Shown: positions 35,598 through 44,282, counted from the first letter of the stretch. The stretch is DNA of 64,000 nt from Psychrobacter alimentarius (GCF_001606025.1 NZ_CP014945.1:186001-250000), one strand, 5' to 3'. Made by a program: numbers and translations. The notes: a model not told the origin generated them from the sequence alone.

Positions 35598-37052
35598 ATG
35601 CCTATCACTATATTCAAAGCGCGCACTAAACTTAGTATGCAACATTGGTTACGCCGCAGTGCATTGGCGCTTGCTGTTGGCACAGTAATGGCAACTGGCA
35701 TCACTGCAACGACCTTGACTTCTGCTCAAGCCGCCGTAACCACTGCGGATTTTTCTAATCTCGTACAACAAGTCACGCCTGCGGTTGCGCGCGTCAACGT
35801 CACAAAAACAGTCAGTGAGGAGGAGCTTGCAAAAGCGCAAACGGCCGAATTATTGCGACAATTCTTTGGTGATCGCCTACGTATTCCAGATCAGGCCACC
35901 ACACCAGCGGTTGAGCATGCTTATGGCACGGCTTTTTTTGTGACTTCTGATGGCTATATGCTGACCAATCATCATGTGATAGAAGGGGCTGATAAAATCA
36001 CGGTCACGCTTAATGACAGAACAGAGCTGGATGTAACCTTGGTGGGTAGTGATGAGCGCTCAGATGTGGCAGTACTTAAGGTGGCAGGCAGTAAGTTCCC
36101 AGCGCTACCCATTGGGGATTCAAATGCCTTAAAAGTAGGGGAGCCTGTACTTGCTATTGGTTCGCCATTCGGTTTTGATTATTCAGCATCAGCGGGCATT
36201 GTCAGTGCCAAATCACGCAGCTTTTCACGCGAGATCAGTGTACCCTTTATCCAAACCGATGTGGCACTCAACCCTGGCAATTCAGGTGGTCCATTGTTTA
36301 ACCAGCGCGGTGAAGTGATTGGTATTAACTCACGTATCTTCAGTGGTACTGGCGGCTATATGGGGCTGTCCTTCTCGATTCCGATTGATGCTGCCATGGA
36401 TATTTATGAGCAGATAAAAACGAACGGAGAAGTGGCGCGCGCCTATATGGGTATTTATCCTCAAGACATTGATCGCAATTTGGCAGAAGCTTACAATTTA
36501 GCACGTCCGCAAGGGGCATTATTGACCCGTGTCTCTCCAGATTCACCCGCTCAAAAAGCAGGTCTAAAATCGGGCGATATCATTTTGCAATATAATGATG
36601 TACAAATTATGCGTGCCTCAGACTTACTCAATCTGCTAAATCGTGCAAAACCCAGCGATACATTTCGCGCCCAAATCCAACGTAACGGTCAGCAGATGAC
36701 AGTGAGTGGTAAGCTTACTTATGCACCCGATGACGTGCGAGCACAAGGTGGCGATCAGCAAAGTAACGATATACAACTGGGTTTGCGTCTACGTAACCTG
36801 ACAGCCGATGAACAAGCAGAAATCAGTGTAGACAAAAGCTCAGGTATCTTGGTGACCACCGTTGATCCAACTGGTTTGGCAGCGCGATCTGGTATCATGG
36901 CAGGCGATGTGATTACCAATTTCCACCAAAAACCAATCAGAAAAGTGGCAGATTTTTCAAGTGCGATCTCATCATTACCCAAAAAAGGTGTGGTGACTAT
37001 CGAGGTTATTCGTCAAGGTGTGCCTGGTATTATCGGTCTACGCATTGAGTAA
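35598..37052 (+). CDS. HtrA/DegQ-family periplasmic serine protease (Do)
   Basis: About 484 residues with a Sec signal peptide ending in LTSAQA before AVTTADF. The trypsin-like domain has the triad His in NHHVIEGAD, Asp in ERSDVAVLKV and Ser in NPGNSGGPLFN. Two PDZ domains follow (about 285-365 and 390-480), with RVSPDSPAQKAGLKSGDI and VDPTGLAARSGIMAGDV. This is the DegP/DegQ/MucD architecture: protein quality control in the periplasm. Start at 35598 has AGAGGA upstream; the longer frame would start at TTG. No MucAB or sigma factor genes are adjacent. Confidence 0.92.
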   Translation: MPITIFKARTKLSMQHWLRRSALALAVGTVMATGITATTLTSAQAAVTTADFSNLVQQVTPAVARVNVTKTVSEEELAKAQTAELLRQFFGDRLRIPDQATTPAVEHAYGTAFFVTSDGYMLTNHHVIEGADKITVTLNDRTELDVTLVGSDERSDVAVLKVAGSKFPALPIGDSNALKVGEPVLAIGSPFGFDYSASAGIVSAKSRSFSREISVPFIQTDVALNPGNSGGPLFNQRGEVIGINSRIFSGTGGYMGLSFSIPIDAAMDIYEQIKTNGEVARAYMGIYPQDIDRNLAEAYNLARPQGALLTRVSPDSPAQKAGLKSGDIILQYNDVQIMRASDLLNLLNRAKPSDTFRAQIQRNGQQMTVSGKLTYAPDDVRAQGGDQQSNDIQLGLRLRNLTADEQAEISVDKSSGILVTTVDPTGLAARSGIMAGDVITNFHQKPIRKVADFSSAISSLPKKGVVTIEVIRQGVPGIIGLRIE

Positions 37053-37288
37053 ATAGCACTGTCGCAGATGCAATAATAGAGACTGGGCTTCAGGATAGTA
37101 TGGAGAGCGAGTCGATAATTGTACTTGTCTATCACAGAGCTTGACCTCTATAATGGCTGATTTTTTTGGCAAATGACCAAAAGCCGTCACTAACTGACGC
37201 CATGAGTGATAGATTTATTGCTCAATGCGTTCTAACATAGAGTAAGCCATTTGATAGGCTCCTATTCTTCAGTAACTACCAGGTAATT

Positions 37289-38494
37289 ATGACTGACCAT
37301 GCTTTTTATATACTCAGTACTTCTACGGCAGCAGCATTGCTAGCGTATATAGTACTGTGGTCAGGGCTACAGACATTCAATGCCAATCCCACCAAGCGTT
37401 TTTTGCGTATTTGGGTCAAGTTGATATTGTATTATGCTGCTTATACCATGCCTGTTTGGATAGTGCTGTTGGTTTTGGGGTGGTTACAAAAGACGCTACC
37501 GATGATGCAAGACGCCGTATCATTCTTAGTCTTGGCAATACTGGTCATGGGGTTGTATTTTTATACAGTGATTGTACAGCCCAATCGTTTGCGCGTAGAG
37601 CATCATGCGGTTGATTTGAGTTTGTCCTCACCGCTGACTGTCGCTGTACTGGCGGATTTGCGTATTGGTTTATATAGTGGCAAGCCGCGCCACATTCGTA
37701 AATTGGTTGCTACCATCAATGCGCTATCAGCGGATGCGGTCATGATTACAGGCGACTGGTTGTATTACCCGAGCGCTGATTTGGTTGGGCAGCTCATGCT
37801 ATTCAAAGGTGTGAATAAGCCCATCTATACTGTGATGAGCGTCTCAGATCTGCGTTATCAGTCGATTAATACTACAAAGCAAGGTCAGCCTTTATTAGAA
37901 GATACGTTGGCCAGCGCTTTTGACATACTGGATATCAGTTATATTGGTCAGCAGTGTACGTCATTGCCCCTGACCTGCGCGGCAACTGCAAAGGGCCATT
38001 CAGTAGCCAGCGTGTCAAGTTACTCCCGAAATGCTCAAAAGCTAACCAAGAAAAAAAGCACAAAAAATAATCCTGTGGTCGCATTGCTGTGCGGCTGGCA
38101 AGATATTCCTCAACCAACGACTGAGGTTGAAACTCCCAGTAAAGCAGCCAAAGCGGCGCTTGCTGACAAAATTACTCATGCCTCTCAGCCTGTTATTATT
38201 TTAGCATCACGATTTGATAGTATTAGTCATTTGCCAAGATCGGTGCAACCACGCCCTTTATTGATCACGGGTGCGGCAAAAACAACTCAAAAAAATATAT
38301 GGTTGGCGCAAAAACAAAAAGATATCCAGCGCAATAAAGAACGCTCCGCCTTGCTAAGAAACAACCGTATGAGTAAACAGCACGGTTTATATCAATATGG
38401 TAGCGCACAGATATTTGTGAGTAGTGGTGTCGGCACGCGAGGCTTGCCTTTTCGCTTATATCGTCCTACTATCGATGTGTTGACCATTCGCTAA
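37289..38494 (+). CDS. Metallophosphoesterase-like membrane protein lacking metal ligands
   Basis: 401 residues. Three membrane helices lie in the first 100 residues, then a domain laid out as in YkuE/YaeI-type phosphoesterases: AVLADLRIGLYSGKPRHIRK, MITGDWLYY, and the end FVSSGVGTRGLPFRLYRP. The family's metal-binding residues are mostly replaced: DLH is DLR, GNHD reads as VSDL, the SHNPD segment reads ASRFDS, and GHTH reads GAAK. Only the Asp of the first motif and GD remain. A basic, Lys/Ser-rich insert lies near residues 235-260. It is therefore probably a non-catalytic relative, perhaps a scaffold or ligand-binding protein. Confidence 0.75.
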   Translation: MTDHAFYILSTSTAAALLAYIVLWSGLQTFNANPTKRFLRIWVKLILYYAAYTMPVWIVLLVLGWLQKTLPMMQDAVSFLVLAILVMGLYFYTVIVQPNRLRVEHHAVDLSLSSPLTVAVLADLRIGLYSGKPRHIRKLVATINALSADAVMITGDWLYYPSADLVGQLMLFKGVNKPIYTVMSVSDLRYQSINTTKQGQPLLEDTLASAFDILDISYIGQQCTSLPLTCAATAKGHSVASVSSYSRNAQKLTKKKSTKNNPVVALLCGWQDIPQPTTEVETPSKAAKAALADKITHASQPVIILASRFDSISHLPRSVQPRPLLITGAAKTTQKNIWLAQKQKDIQRNKERSALLRNNRMSKQHGLYQYGSAQIFVSSGVGTRGLPFRLYRPTIDVLTIR

Positions 38495-38912
38495 TTAAGC
38501 CGAAAAGATATGAGGTTGAGGCCATCGCTATCATGCTTAAAAAGAAAAATAAGAGGCGATTTGGTATTCATTAATGCTATTGACGGATAATTGATTGATA
38601 GCGGTTAAATCAAAATATGCTACACTAGCAGGCGATTTTATTATTATGAGTTTCTTATTTAAAAGGCATATTTGGTGATTGGCAACAATACTGGCAATAC
38701 TGGTGTTAGCGTTCAAAATCTACGCTATCAATGCCATAAATAACAGCCAAATACTCAGCATAATACTGAGCAAGAAGTTATCAAGCAAGAAATTGGCCAT
38801 GGTCTTTATAAGTGCACACATTCATGGGTGCTACCATATCAATGGACACTTGCAAACGACCTATCATGTGACAGCTTTGACAAAAGCTAGGATAATACAG
38901 TAAGGCACGGTT
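38495..38912. other. Spacer upstream of dapA
   Basis: 418 nt. TATGCTACACT at 38616-38626 resembles a -10 region, with TTGAT-like sequences 15-20 nt upstream. A hydrophobic reading frame from TTG at 38679 is not supported as a gene. Confidence 0.45.
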
Positions 38913-39818
38913 ATGAGCACAGCATACGACGAGATCAAAACCCGACTACAAGGCTCAATGGTAGCCTTGGTAACGCCCATGCATCCTGACGGCACGGTTG
39001 ATTATAAACGTCTGGCAGACCTCATAGATTGGCAGATTGAGCAAGGCACTCATTGTCTTGTTGCTGTCGGTACAACTGGTGAGTCGGCAACCCTATCTAT
39101 GCAAGAGCACAGCGATGTCATTCGTTATTTTGTGCAGCATGTCAAAGGTCGCGTACCGGTTATCGCTGGAACAGGTGCTAACAATACGATGGAAGCGATT
39201 AAACTGACTCAGGATGCAGCAGATGCTGGTGCAGACTGTGCCTTGTTGGTCGCGCCTTACTATAATAAGCCCCCTCAAGAAGGCATATATCAGCATTATC
39301 AAGCGATTGCCAAGGCGGTCAACATACCTCAGATGCTTTATAATGTCCCTGGACGCACGGTCGTGGATATTGCTCAAGAAACGGTTGAACGTTTGGCTGA
39401 TATCGAAAACATCGTTGCGATTAAAGACGCTACCGGTTCTGCACTACGCGGTGAGCAACTCATCAAAGCGGTTGGTGATAGAATGGTTGTGCTATCAGGC
39501 GATGACGGTACAGCGCTTGAATTGATGAAATTTGGCGGTAAAGGCAATATCTCAGTCACTGCCAACGTCGCGCCAAAAGCTATGAGCGACACTTTTGCCG
39601 CAGGCTTACGCGGTGATTTTGATGCGGCCAATAAAGCCCATGATGTCGTTAAGCACTTACACCGTGATTTATTTATTGAGTCGAGCCCCATTCCAGCGAA
39701 ATACGCCCTACATAAAATGGGCATGATAGATACAGGTATTCGCTTACCATTAGTATGGTTGGCAGAACAACATCATGCGACCATTGATAACGCCTTAGTC
39801 AAAGCGAACTTATTGTAA
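38913..39818 (+). CDS. dapA: 4-hydroxy-tetrahydrodipicolinate synthase
   Basis: 301-residue class I aldolase; condenses pyruvate with aspartate semialdehyde in lysine and diaminopimelate synthesis. GSMVALVTPMHPDGTVD starts the fold, GTTGES is the substrate loop, YNVPGRT holds the catalytic Tyr, and Lys171 in VAIKDATGS forms the Schiff base. It is followed by a BamC-like lipoprotein gene and purC, the same order as dapA-bamC-purC in E. coli. Confidence 0.96.
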   Translation: MSTAYDEIKTRLQGSMVALVTPMHPDGTVDYKRLADLIDWQIEQGTHCLVAVGTTGESATLSMQEHSDVIRYFVQHVKGRVPVIAGTGANNTMEAIKLTQDAADAGADCALLVAPYYNKPPQEGIYQHYQAIAKAVNIPQMLYNVPGRTVVDIAQETVERLADIENIVAIKDATGSALRGEQLIKAVGDRMVVLSGDDGTALELMKFGGKGNISVTANVAPKAMSDTFAAGLRGDFDAANKAHDVVKHLHRDLFIESSPIPAKYALHKMGMIDTGIRLPLVWLAEQHHATIDNALVKANLL

Positions 39819-39901
39819 AATTGAGCAGATAATTGCGAAGCATATGAGTGATAACATAAGCATTGCATGACTATCTAAGATCTTGTAAACACAATAAGCC
39901 A

Positions 39902-39919
39902 ATTGCTCAAATGAGCAAT
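39902..39919. repeat. Inverted repeat before the BamC-like gene
   Basis: ATTGCTCA, two As, TGAGCAAT: an 18-nt near-continuous palindrome 23 nt before the lipoprotein start. It could be an operator or an mRNA hairpin. Confidence 0.5.
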
Positions 39920-39942
39920 CATTGCTAACTCAGAGAGATAAC

Positions 39943-40257
39943 ATGATGACAGTATCATCAAAGACTGCAAAAATATTCCCTGCGATGCTGACCCTAGTTT
40001 TAGGTAGTACCATCGTATTAAGTGGCTGCCAAAGTGTGAAAAACGTACTTGGTAAGCGTGACAATGGCAGTTTAGAGTATCAGCAAAGTAAAAAGCTTGC
40101 GCCAATAGCGCTACCAGCTGATAAAGAAACGGCCCCATTTGTACCACTGTACCCAACACCAAATGCAGGGGCAAATACGCTGATACTACAGAATGAATCA
40201 GGTAGTCAGTATCAACTGCCAAAACCTCAGCGCACGGTGAGCACACCCGCAAACTAA
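39943..40257 (+). CDS. Short BamC-like lipoprotein (N-terminal segment only)
   Basis: 105 residues, a lipoprotein with lipobox LSGC (VLSGCQSVKN). The mature part of about 75 residues reads SLEYQQSKKLAPIALPAD, then PFVPLYPTP, and ends with GSQYQLPKPQRT. This is the pattern of the unstructured N-terminal segment of BamC that lies across BamD in the outer-membrane assembly machine. The two helix-grip domains that make up most of E. coli BamC (about 344 residues) are missing. It sits between dapA and purC, exactly where bamC is in E. coli. GAGAG lies 6 nt upstream of the ATG. A frame-shifted remainder is not seen downstream. Confidence 0.7.
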   Translation: MMTVSSKTAKIFPAMLTLVLGSTIVLSGCQSVKNVLGKRDNGSLEYQQSKKLAPIALPADKETAPFVPLYPTPNAGANTLILQNESGSQYQLPKPQRTVSTPAN

Positions 40258-40274
40258 TTCTATTTCCTTCTTTA

Positions 40275-40339
40275 TACCGCTGGCTTTTATTGCAATTAAT
40301 CTAATGAGATTAATGTAGTAATATAAAGACTCAGCGGTA
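40275..40339 (+). other. Nested hairpin in the purC leader
   Basis: Outer stem TACCGCTG (40275-40282) with CAGCGGTA (40332-40339); inner stem ATTAATCT (40295-40302) with AGATTAAT (40307-40314). It fills most of the 128 nt between the lipoprotein stop codon and the purC start. It does not match the purine riboswitch. It could be a cis-acting regulatory structure. Confidence 0.5.
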
Positions 40340-40385
40340 GCTGCGCGTTTTTACCACATAAGCTTGAACGAACAGGACTCCTCTC

Positions 40386-41099
40386 ATGCAAAAGCAACAA
40401 CTGCTGTATAAAGGTAAAGCCAAATCTGTCTATGAAACAGAAGACAATGATCTTTTGATTCTACATTTCCGTGATGACACCTCAGCGCTTGATGGCAAGC
40501 GTATCGAACAATTGGCACGTAAAGGTGTCGTCAACAATCGCTTTAACGCTTTTATCATGCAAAAATTGGCAGATGCTGGCATTGAAACGCATTTTGAAAA
40601 GCAGTTGTCTGATGACGAAGTATTGGTCAAGCGTTTGGACATGATTCCAGTTGAGTGCGTGGTTCGCAACTTTGCGGCAGGCAGCTTGGTTCGTCGTTTG
40701 GGCTTAGAAGAAGGCCAAGCATTGACGCCGCCTACTTATGAGTTGTTTTATAAAGATGATGCCCTTGGTGATCCGATGGTCAATGAATCATTGTCAGTAT
40801 CGCTGGAATGGGCAACTGAAGAACAGCTGGCTAGAATGAAAGAGCTGACATATCAAGTTAATGATGTATTAAAAGCGTTGTTTGAAGCAGGCGATTTGAT
40901 ACTGGTTGATTTTAAATTAGAATTTGGCGTATTCCATGACCGCATCGTATTAGGAGATGAGTTCTCTCCAGATGGTTGTCGCATTTGGGACAAGACGACT
41001 AAGAAGAAACTGGATAAGGATCGTTTCCGTCAGTCACTAGGCGATGTGATCGAAGCCTATGAAGAAGTAGCTAACCGTATTGGTGTGCCACTGAGCTAA
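40386..41099 (+). CDS. purC: Phosphoribosylaminoimidazole-succinocarboxamide synthase
   Basis: 237-residue SAICAR synthetase, de novo purine synthesis. [13 protein letters not shown] and HFRDDTSA hold the ATP site, [16 protein letters not shown] and VDFKLEFG follow, and [12 protein letters not shown] is the family C-terminal signature. It has the same length as E. coli PurC. A strong terminator follows within 20 nt. Confidence 0.96.
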   Translation: MQKQQLLYKGKAKSVYETEDNDLLILHFRDDTSALDGKRIEQLARKGVVNNRFNAFIMQKLADAGIETHFEKQLSDDEVLVKRLDMIPVECVVRNFAAGSLVRRLGLEEGQALTPPTYELFYKDDALGDPMVNESLSVSLEWATEEQLARMKELTYQVNDVLKALFEAGDLILVDFKLEFGVFHDRIVLGDEFSPDGCRIWDKTTKKKLDKDRFRQSLGDVIEAYEEVANRIGVPLS

Positions 41100-41508
41100 G
41101 GATTTAATAGTTAACGTTAAAAAAACTGAGCCATGTGCTCAGTTTTTTTATGGTATTAAATTAATTTGGGTTTCCTAATGAGGACTTGAATTTTTGGTTG
41201 TAGGCCAATAGTATCGACGTCTTAACGTACTAAAATAGTCATAGTCTATTTACAATTGGCGCACTATACAGATATTAAGCCTTCAGCTATATCTGCTTAT
41301 ATATCAAGATGAAACATTAATATTGAGCATACTTGAACTATCAAGAGCCATACGCTAAAAGAATTATTATTGAGGTGTATCCGATATTTAAAATTGACCA
41401 CTCTACTCTGATAGACAAAGATATGAACCAGCCAAACTACTAAATGTTAAAAAGATATTATCATATTAGAGTATACCCTAAATTCTTATTTATGAGTTGA
41501 AATTAGAG
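41100..41508. other. AT-rich spacer upstream of GNAT gene
   Basis: Beyond the purC terminator, about 360 nt of notably AT-rich sequence without a supported gene. Confidence 0.5.
41119..41149 (+). terminator. Terminator of purC
   Basis: AAAAAAACTGAG / CTCAGTTTTTTT stem with a 7-nt loop, 20 nt past the stop codon. Confidence 0.92.
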
Positions 41509-41934
41509 ATGATTAGAAAATACAGAAAAGATGACATCGAAATATTGTTGGATATTTGGTTAAGAGCGTCTATCGAAGCACATGATTTTATTGCGCCTGA
41601 TTTTTGGAGGTCGCAAGTAAATAATATGCGGAATATCTACATACCAGCTTCAGAAAATTATGTTTACGAAAGAGAGTCCAAAGTACTAGGTTTTTATTCT
41701 TTACATGAAAATACTTTGGCTGCTATTTTTGTATCTCCTGAGAATCAGAGAGCAGGTATCGGTAAGCAATTAATGAACCATGCAAAAAAGCAAAGGGAAA
41801 ATATTGTTCTTTCTGTTTATAAAGAAAATGAGCCAAGTTTTAACTTTTATCTATCGCAAGGTTTTACTGTTGTCAGCGAACAAATTGATGAGCATACAGG
41901 ACGTCAGGAATACACCATGAGCACAAGTATATAA
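41509..41934 (+). CDS. YjaB-like GNAT acetyltransferase
   Basis: About 141 residues. The pattern follows E. coli YjaB: IRKYRKDDIEILLDIWLRA, ASIEAHDFI, LAAIFVSPENQRAGIGKQLM (acetyl-CoA loop), VYKENEPSFNFYLSQGF. Seven of its nine arginine codons are AGA or AGG, whereas nearby core genes use mainly CGT and CGC, and the gene is AT-rich. Together with its flanks this suggests recent horizontal acquisition. ATG at 41509 is chosen; TTG at 41497 is the only longer alternative. Ribosome site is weak. The substrate is unknown. Confidence 0.82.
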   Translation: MIRKYRKDDIEILLDIWLRASIEAHDFIAPDFWRSQVNNMRNIYIPASENYVYERESKVLGFYSLHENTLAAIFVSPENQRAGIGKQLMNHAKKQRENIVLSVYKENEPSFNFYLSQGFTVVSEQIDEHTGRQEYTMSTSI

Positions 41935-41968
41935 CTTCCAATTTCACAAGTAAGAAAAGGCTTCGCTA

Positions 41969-42601
41969 ATGTCTACTGCTTCATCAACTGTTTTAGAGCC
42001 AGCTTGGTTTACGCGTCCAACCTGTGTGGTGGCCGCTGATTTGGTAGGTAAGGTCCTATGTCGAAAACTGACCGACAGCGACGGATCAGAAAAAGTTTTG
42101 CGAATGCGCATTTCTGAGACCGAAGCCTATATTGGTTTAGAAGATCCTGCCTGTCATTCCCATGCAGGAACGCGGACGGAACGCACTGAGATCATGTATG
42201 CACAAGGCGGCGTATTTTATGTCTATCTAACCTATGGCATCCATTACTTACTCAATATGATTACAGCGGTTGCCGAGTCGCCTGAATCGGTTTTGATTCG
42301 AGCAGGGTTTTTGACAGAAGATAGTGATCGTCTGATTGATGAGCAATATCAAAGCGCAGACAAGCAACTGACTCATCCCAAACAGTTTGCTGGTCCGGGC
42401 AAACTCACAAAACGTTTGCAGATTGACCGTGACTTATATGGAAAATCAATTGAGCCTACATCCGATGTCTGGATAGAAGATGATGGCTGTGCACCGCCCA
42501 TATCATTGCGCCCTCGTATTGGGATCGATTATGCTGGTGACGCCAAAGACTGGCTATTACGCTATGTATGGACGGATCACCCTTCTTTATCCAAAAAATA
42601 G
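41969..42601 (+). CDS. DNA-3-methyladenine glycosylase (AAG/MPG family)
   Basis: 210-residue monofunctional glycosylase of the alkyladenine (AAG/MPG, PF02245) family, which removes alkylated purines to start base excision repair. Shown by RISETEAYIGLEDPACHSH (catalytic Glu), GTRTERTEIMYAQGGVFYVYL, and FAGPGKLTKRLQIDRDLYG. It starts 34 nt after the GNAT gene, but AT content and codon use differ, so they are probably not an old unit. A small NIF3-like gene follows. Confidence 0.92.
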   Translation: MSTASSTVLEPAWFTRPTCVVAADLVGKVLCRKLTDSDGSEKVLRMRISETEAYIGLEDPACHSHAGTRTERTEIMYAQGGVFYVYLTYGIHYLLNMITAVAESPESVLIRAGFLTEDSDRLIDEQYQSADKQLTHPKQFAGPGKLTKRLQIDRDLYGKSIEPTSDVWIEDDGCAPPISLRPRIGIDYAGDAKDWLLRYVWTDHPSLSKK

Positions 42602-42665
42602 GCATCTGTGCAAATGCTGTGCACATAGCCACTTTTATCTTAACGCCATTTTATGAGGTAGAGAC

Positions 42666-42977
42666 ATGTATAAGCTGACAGTATTCATTCCCAATGATGC
42701 CCTAGATACAGTAAAGTCGGCTTTGTTTGCCGCGGGCGCAGGGACGATCGGTGATTATGAACAGTGCTGCTGGCAAGTGCAGGGCACAGGACAATTCATG
42801 CCATTGACTGGTAGTACACCGCATATTGGCACACACAATTGTCTTGAAACCGTTGATGAGTGGCGAGTGGAGATGGTGGTTGAGGAAAACGCCATTGAAG
42901 CGACTATTGCTGCATTAAAACATACCCACCCTTATGAAACGCCCGCCTATGATGTGATTAAGGTATTGGAACTTTAA
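42666..42977 (+). CDS. NIF3-like (YqfO C-terminal domain) protein
   Basis: 103-residue ferredoxin-like protein of the NGG1-interacting factor 3-like type, equal to the middle or C-terminal inserted domain of Bacillus YqfO. Seen are MYKLTVFIPNDALDTVKSALF, GAGTIGDYEQCCWQVQGTG, FMPLTGSTPHIG and THPYETPAYDV. Related to CutA1-like trimers. Function unknown. It follows the glycosylase gene by 64 nt. Confidence 0.85.
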   Translation: MYKLTVFIPNDALDTVKSALFAAGAGTIGDYEQCCWQVQGTGQFMPLTGSTPHIGTHNCLETVDEWRVEMVVEENAIEATIAALKHTHPYETPAYDVIKVLEL

Positions 42978-43002
42978 AGGCATTGATATTATTTAAAGCA
43001 TA

Positions 43003-43040
43003 AAAAAGGTCAAATAAACCAGCAGTGGGTTTATTTGACC
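43003..43040 (-). terminator. Terminator of the Lys/His-rich lipoprotein gene
   Basis: Perfect 13-bp stem GGTCAAATAAACC / GGTTTATTTGACC with a 7-nt loop; the T run follows on the minus strand. Confidence 0.88.
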
Positions 43041-43083
43041 TAAAGTATCCATAGCGTAGTGATGTCAAAGTCGTAAACGCGTT

Positions 43084-43551
43084 TTAAGACCAACGATGCT
43101 TGTTGCGCTTATCATGATACTTGTCTTTATGTTTGCCCTTGTTCTTGTACTTATTTTTATTAGGATGCTTTTTATCATATTTATTGTGCTCCCCATTATT
43201 TGACCAACCAGTTCTATTTGAGCTAATCAGTCTAAGACTAGGGTAGGCGTACTGACGCTCATAGTTTTGATTGTCTTTTCTAACATGGGCCGTTAGGGCG
43301 CGATCACCGCGGTAGTTATCAGATCTGATATCCATGACTTGATAGCCTTGACGGCGCAAGTTTTCGCGTAGTTGCTGCTTAGCGCGATTATAGTTAGCAT
43401 TGTCGTTATTACTATTATCACGATAAACAGGGCGATTGTCATAGCCATAACCTGGACCTGCAACGGTACAGCCGACAGTAGTACCTAAGAATGCAGCGAC
43501 CAGACTCGTAGAGACCACTGTCTTAAATGAAAAAAGGTTTGAGAAGTTCAT
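43084..43551 (-). CDS. Putative lipoprotein with Lys/His/Asn-rich tail
   Basis: 155 residues. Signal segment ends in TTVGC, a plausible lipobox. A short folded region of about 60 residues contains ENLRRQGYQVMDIRSDNYRGD and LTAHVRKDN, which resembles PepSY/YpeB-like small domains. The last 40 residues are almost entirely Lys, His, Asn, Tyr and Gly. Such a tail could bind metal, anionic polymers or nucleic acid, but this is speculation. It is separated from the NIF3-like gene by a terminator and is monocistronic. Confidence 0.7.
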   Translation of the reverse strand: MNFSNLFSFKTVVSTSLVAAFLGTTVGCTVAGPGYGYDNRPVYRDNSNNDNANYNRAKQQLRENLRRQGYQVMDIRSDNYRGDRALTAHVRKDNQNYERQYAYPSLRLISSNRTGWSNNGEHNKYDKKHPNKNKYKNKGKHKDKYHDKRNKHRWS

Positions 43552-43813
43552 AATCCAATGTCCTATGATAGGGTTAAGATAGCTGGCTAATAGTGAGGTT
43601 ATTAGTGGCCAAAAAGGTATTGCATGTTATGAATGGTAAAAAATCACATTTCAAAATACGTATATCAGGTAGCTTTTGAAGATAATTAAAATATAAAAGA
43701 CAATTTCTATATTTAGAAATCTTTTCTTACATTATCTATAATAAGTGACAAAGCTTGATATTACGTGTCCTGTGCGTTAATAAGTTGTAATTATTGTTTA
43801 ATAATAAGAGTGT

Positions 43814-43831
43814 TGTAAGCATATGCTTACA
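43814..43831. promoter_or_regulatory. Perfect 18-bp palindrome
   Basis: TGTAAGCATATGCTTACA, identical on both strands, in gene-free DNA about 260 nt upstream of the lipoprotein start. It looks like a binding site for a dimeric regulator. Confidence 0.45.
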
Positions 43832-44124
43832 CGTAATGACGCTTACGCGACTTAACAGCAGGTTAGGATTCAAGCATTATGTTCATACGGCATTAGGAAG
43901 TGTGACTCAATGATTGAGTGAACCGCATTAAGGATAATGAGTCATTTATTAGAATCAGGATGATGATGATAAATGAAGTAAGGACACATAAGTTTTGCCA
44001 GTGACAGCAGTAGTATGCTGTTAAGTGTAGTAAAAAGGGCAGGATGCCCAGTATCACAATATACTGAATATCATGCAAGGATGCATAGGAAGCAGTGGTG
44101 ATAGGTAACATGGATGGTTAACAA

Positions 44125-44158
44125 TAAAACCGCATAACAAGAGTGTTATGCGGTTTTA
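44125..44158. terminator. Strong orphan terminator hairpin
   Basis: Perfect 14-bp stem TAAAACCGCATAAC / GTTATGCGGTTTTA with a 6-nt loop, T-rich on both sides. No gene ends here. Confidence 0.85.
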
Positions 44159-44250
44159 TCGTATCTGGGTTTTGCTTATTTATTATCGTGTTAACATCTA
44201 TCAAATGGCAAATACGCGATCGTTTGATTTTTCATGAATGGCGCAAACTA

Positions 44251-44282
44251 AAAAAACCGTATGAATCATCATACGGTTTTTT
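44251..44282. terminator. Terminator of csbD-like gene
   Basis: Perfect 14-bp stem AAAAAACCGTATGA / TCATACGGTTTTTT with a 4-nt loop, 73 nt past the stop codon of the minus-strand gene. Confidence 0.88.

Noticed and set aside
38679..38903. 74-residue hydrophobic frame before dapA
   Set aside because: Starts with TTG without a ribosome site; the Ile/Lys/Ser composition is that of AT-rich non-coding DNA.
39943..40257. BamC-like gene as a frameshifted full-length bamC
   Set aside because: The 128 nt after the stop codon contain structured leader sequence and purC follows; no room or frame for the missing domains.
43893..44111. 72-residue hydrophobic frame on the minus strand, toxin-like
   Set aside because: No ribosome site and immediately behind a terminator hairpin; composition is typical of translated AT-rich spacer.
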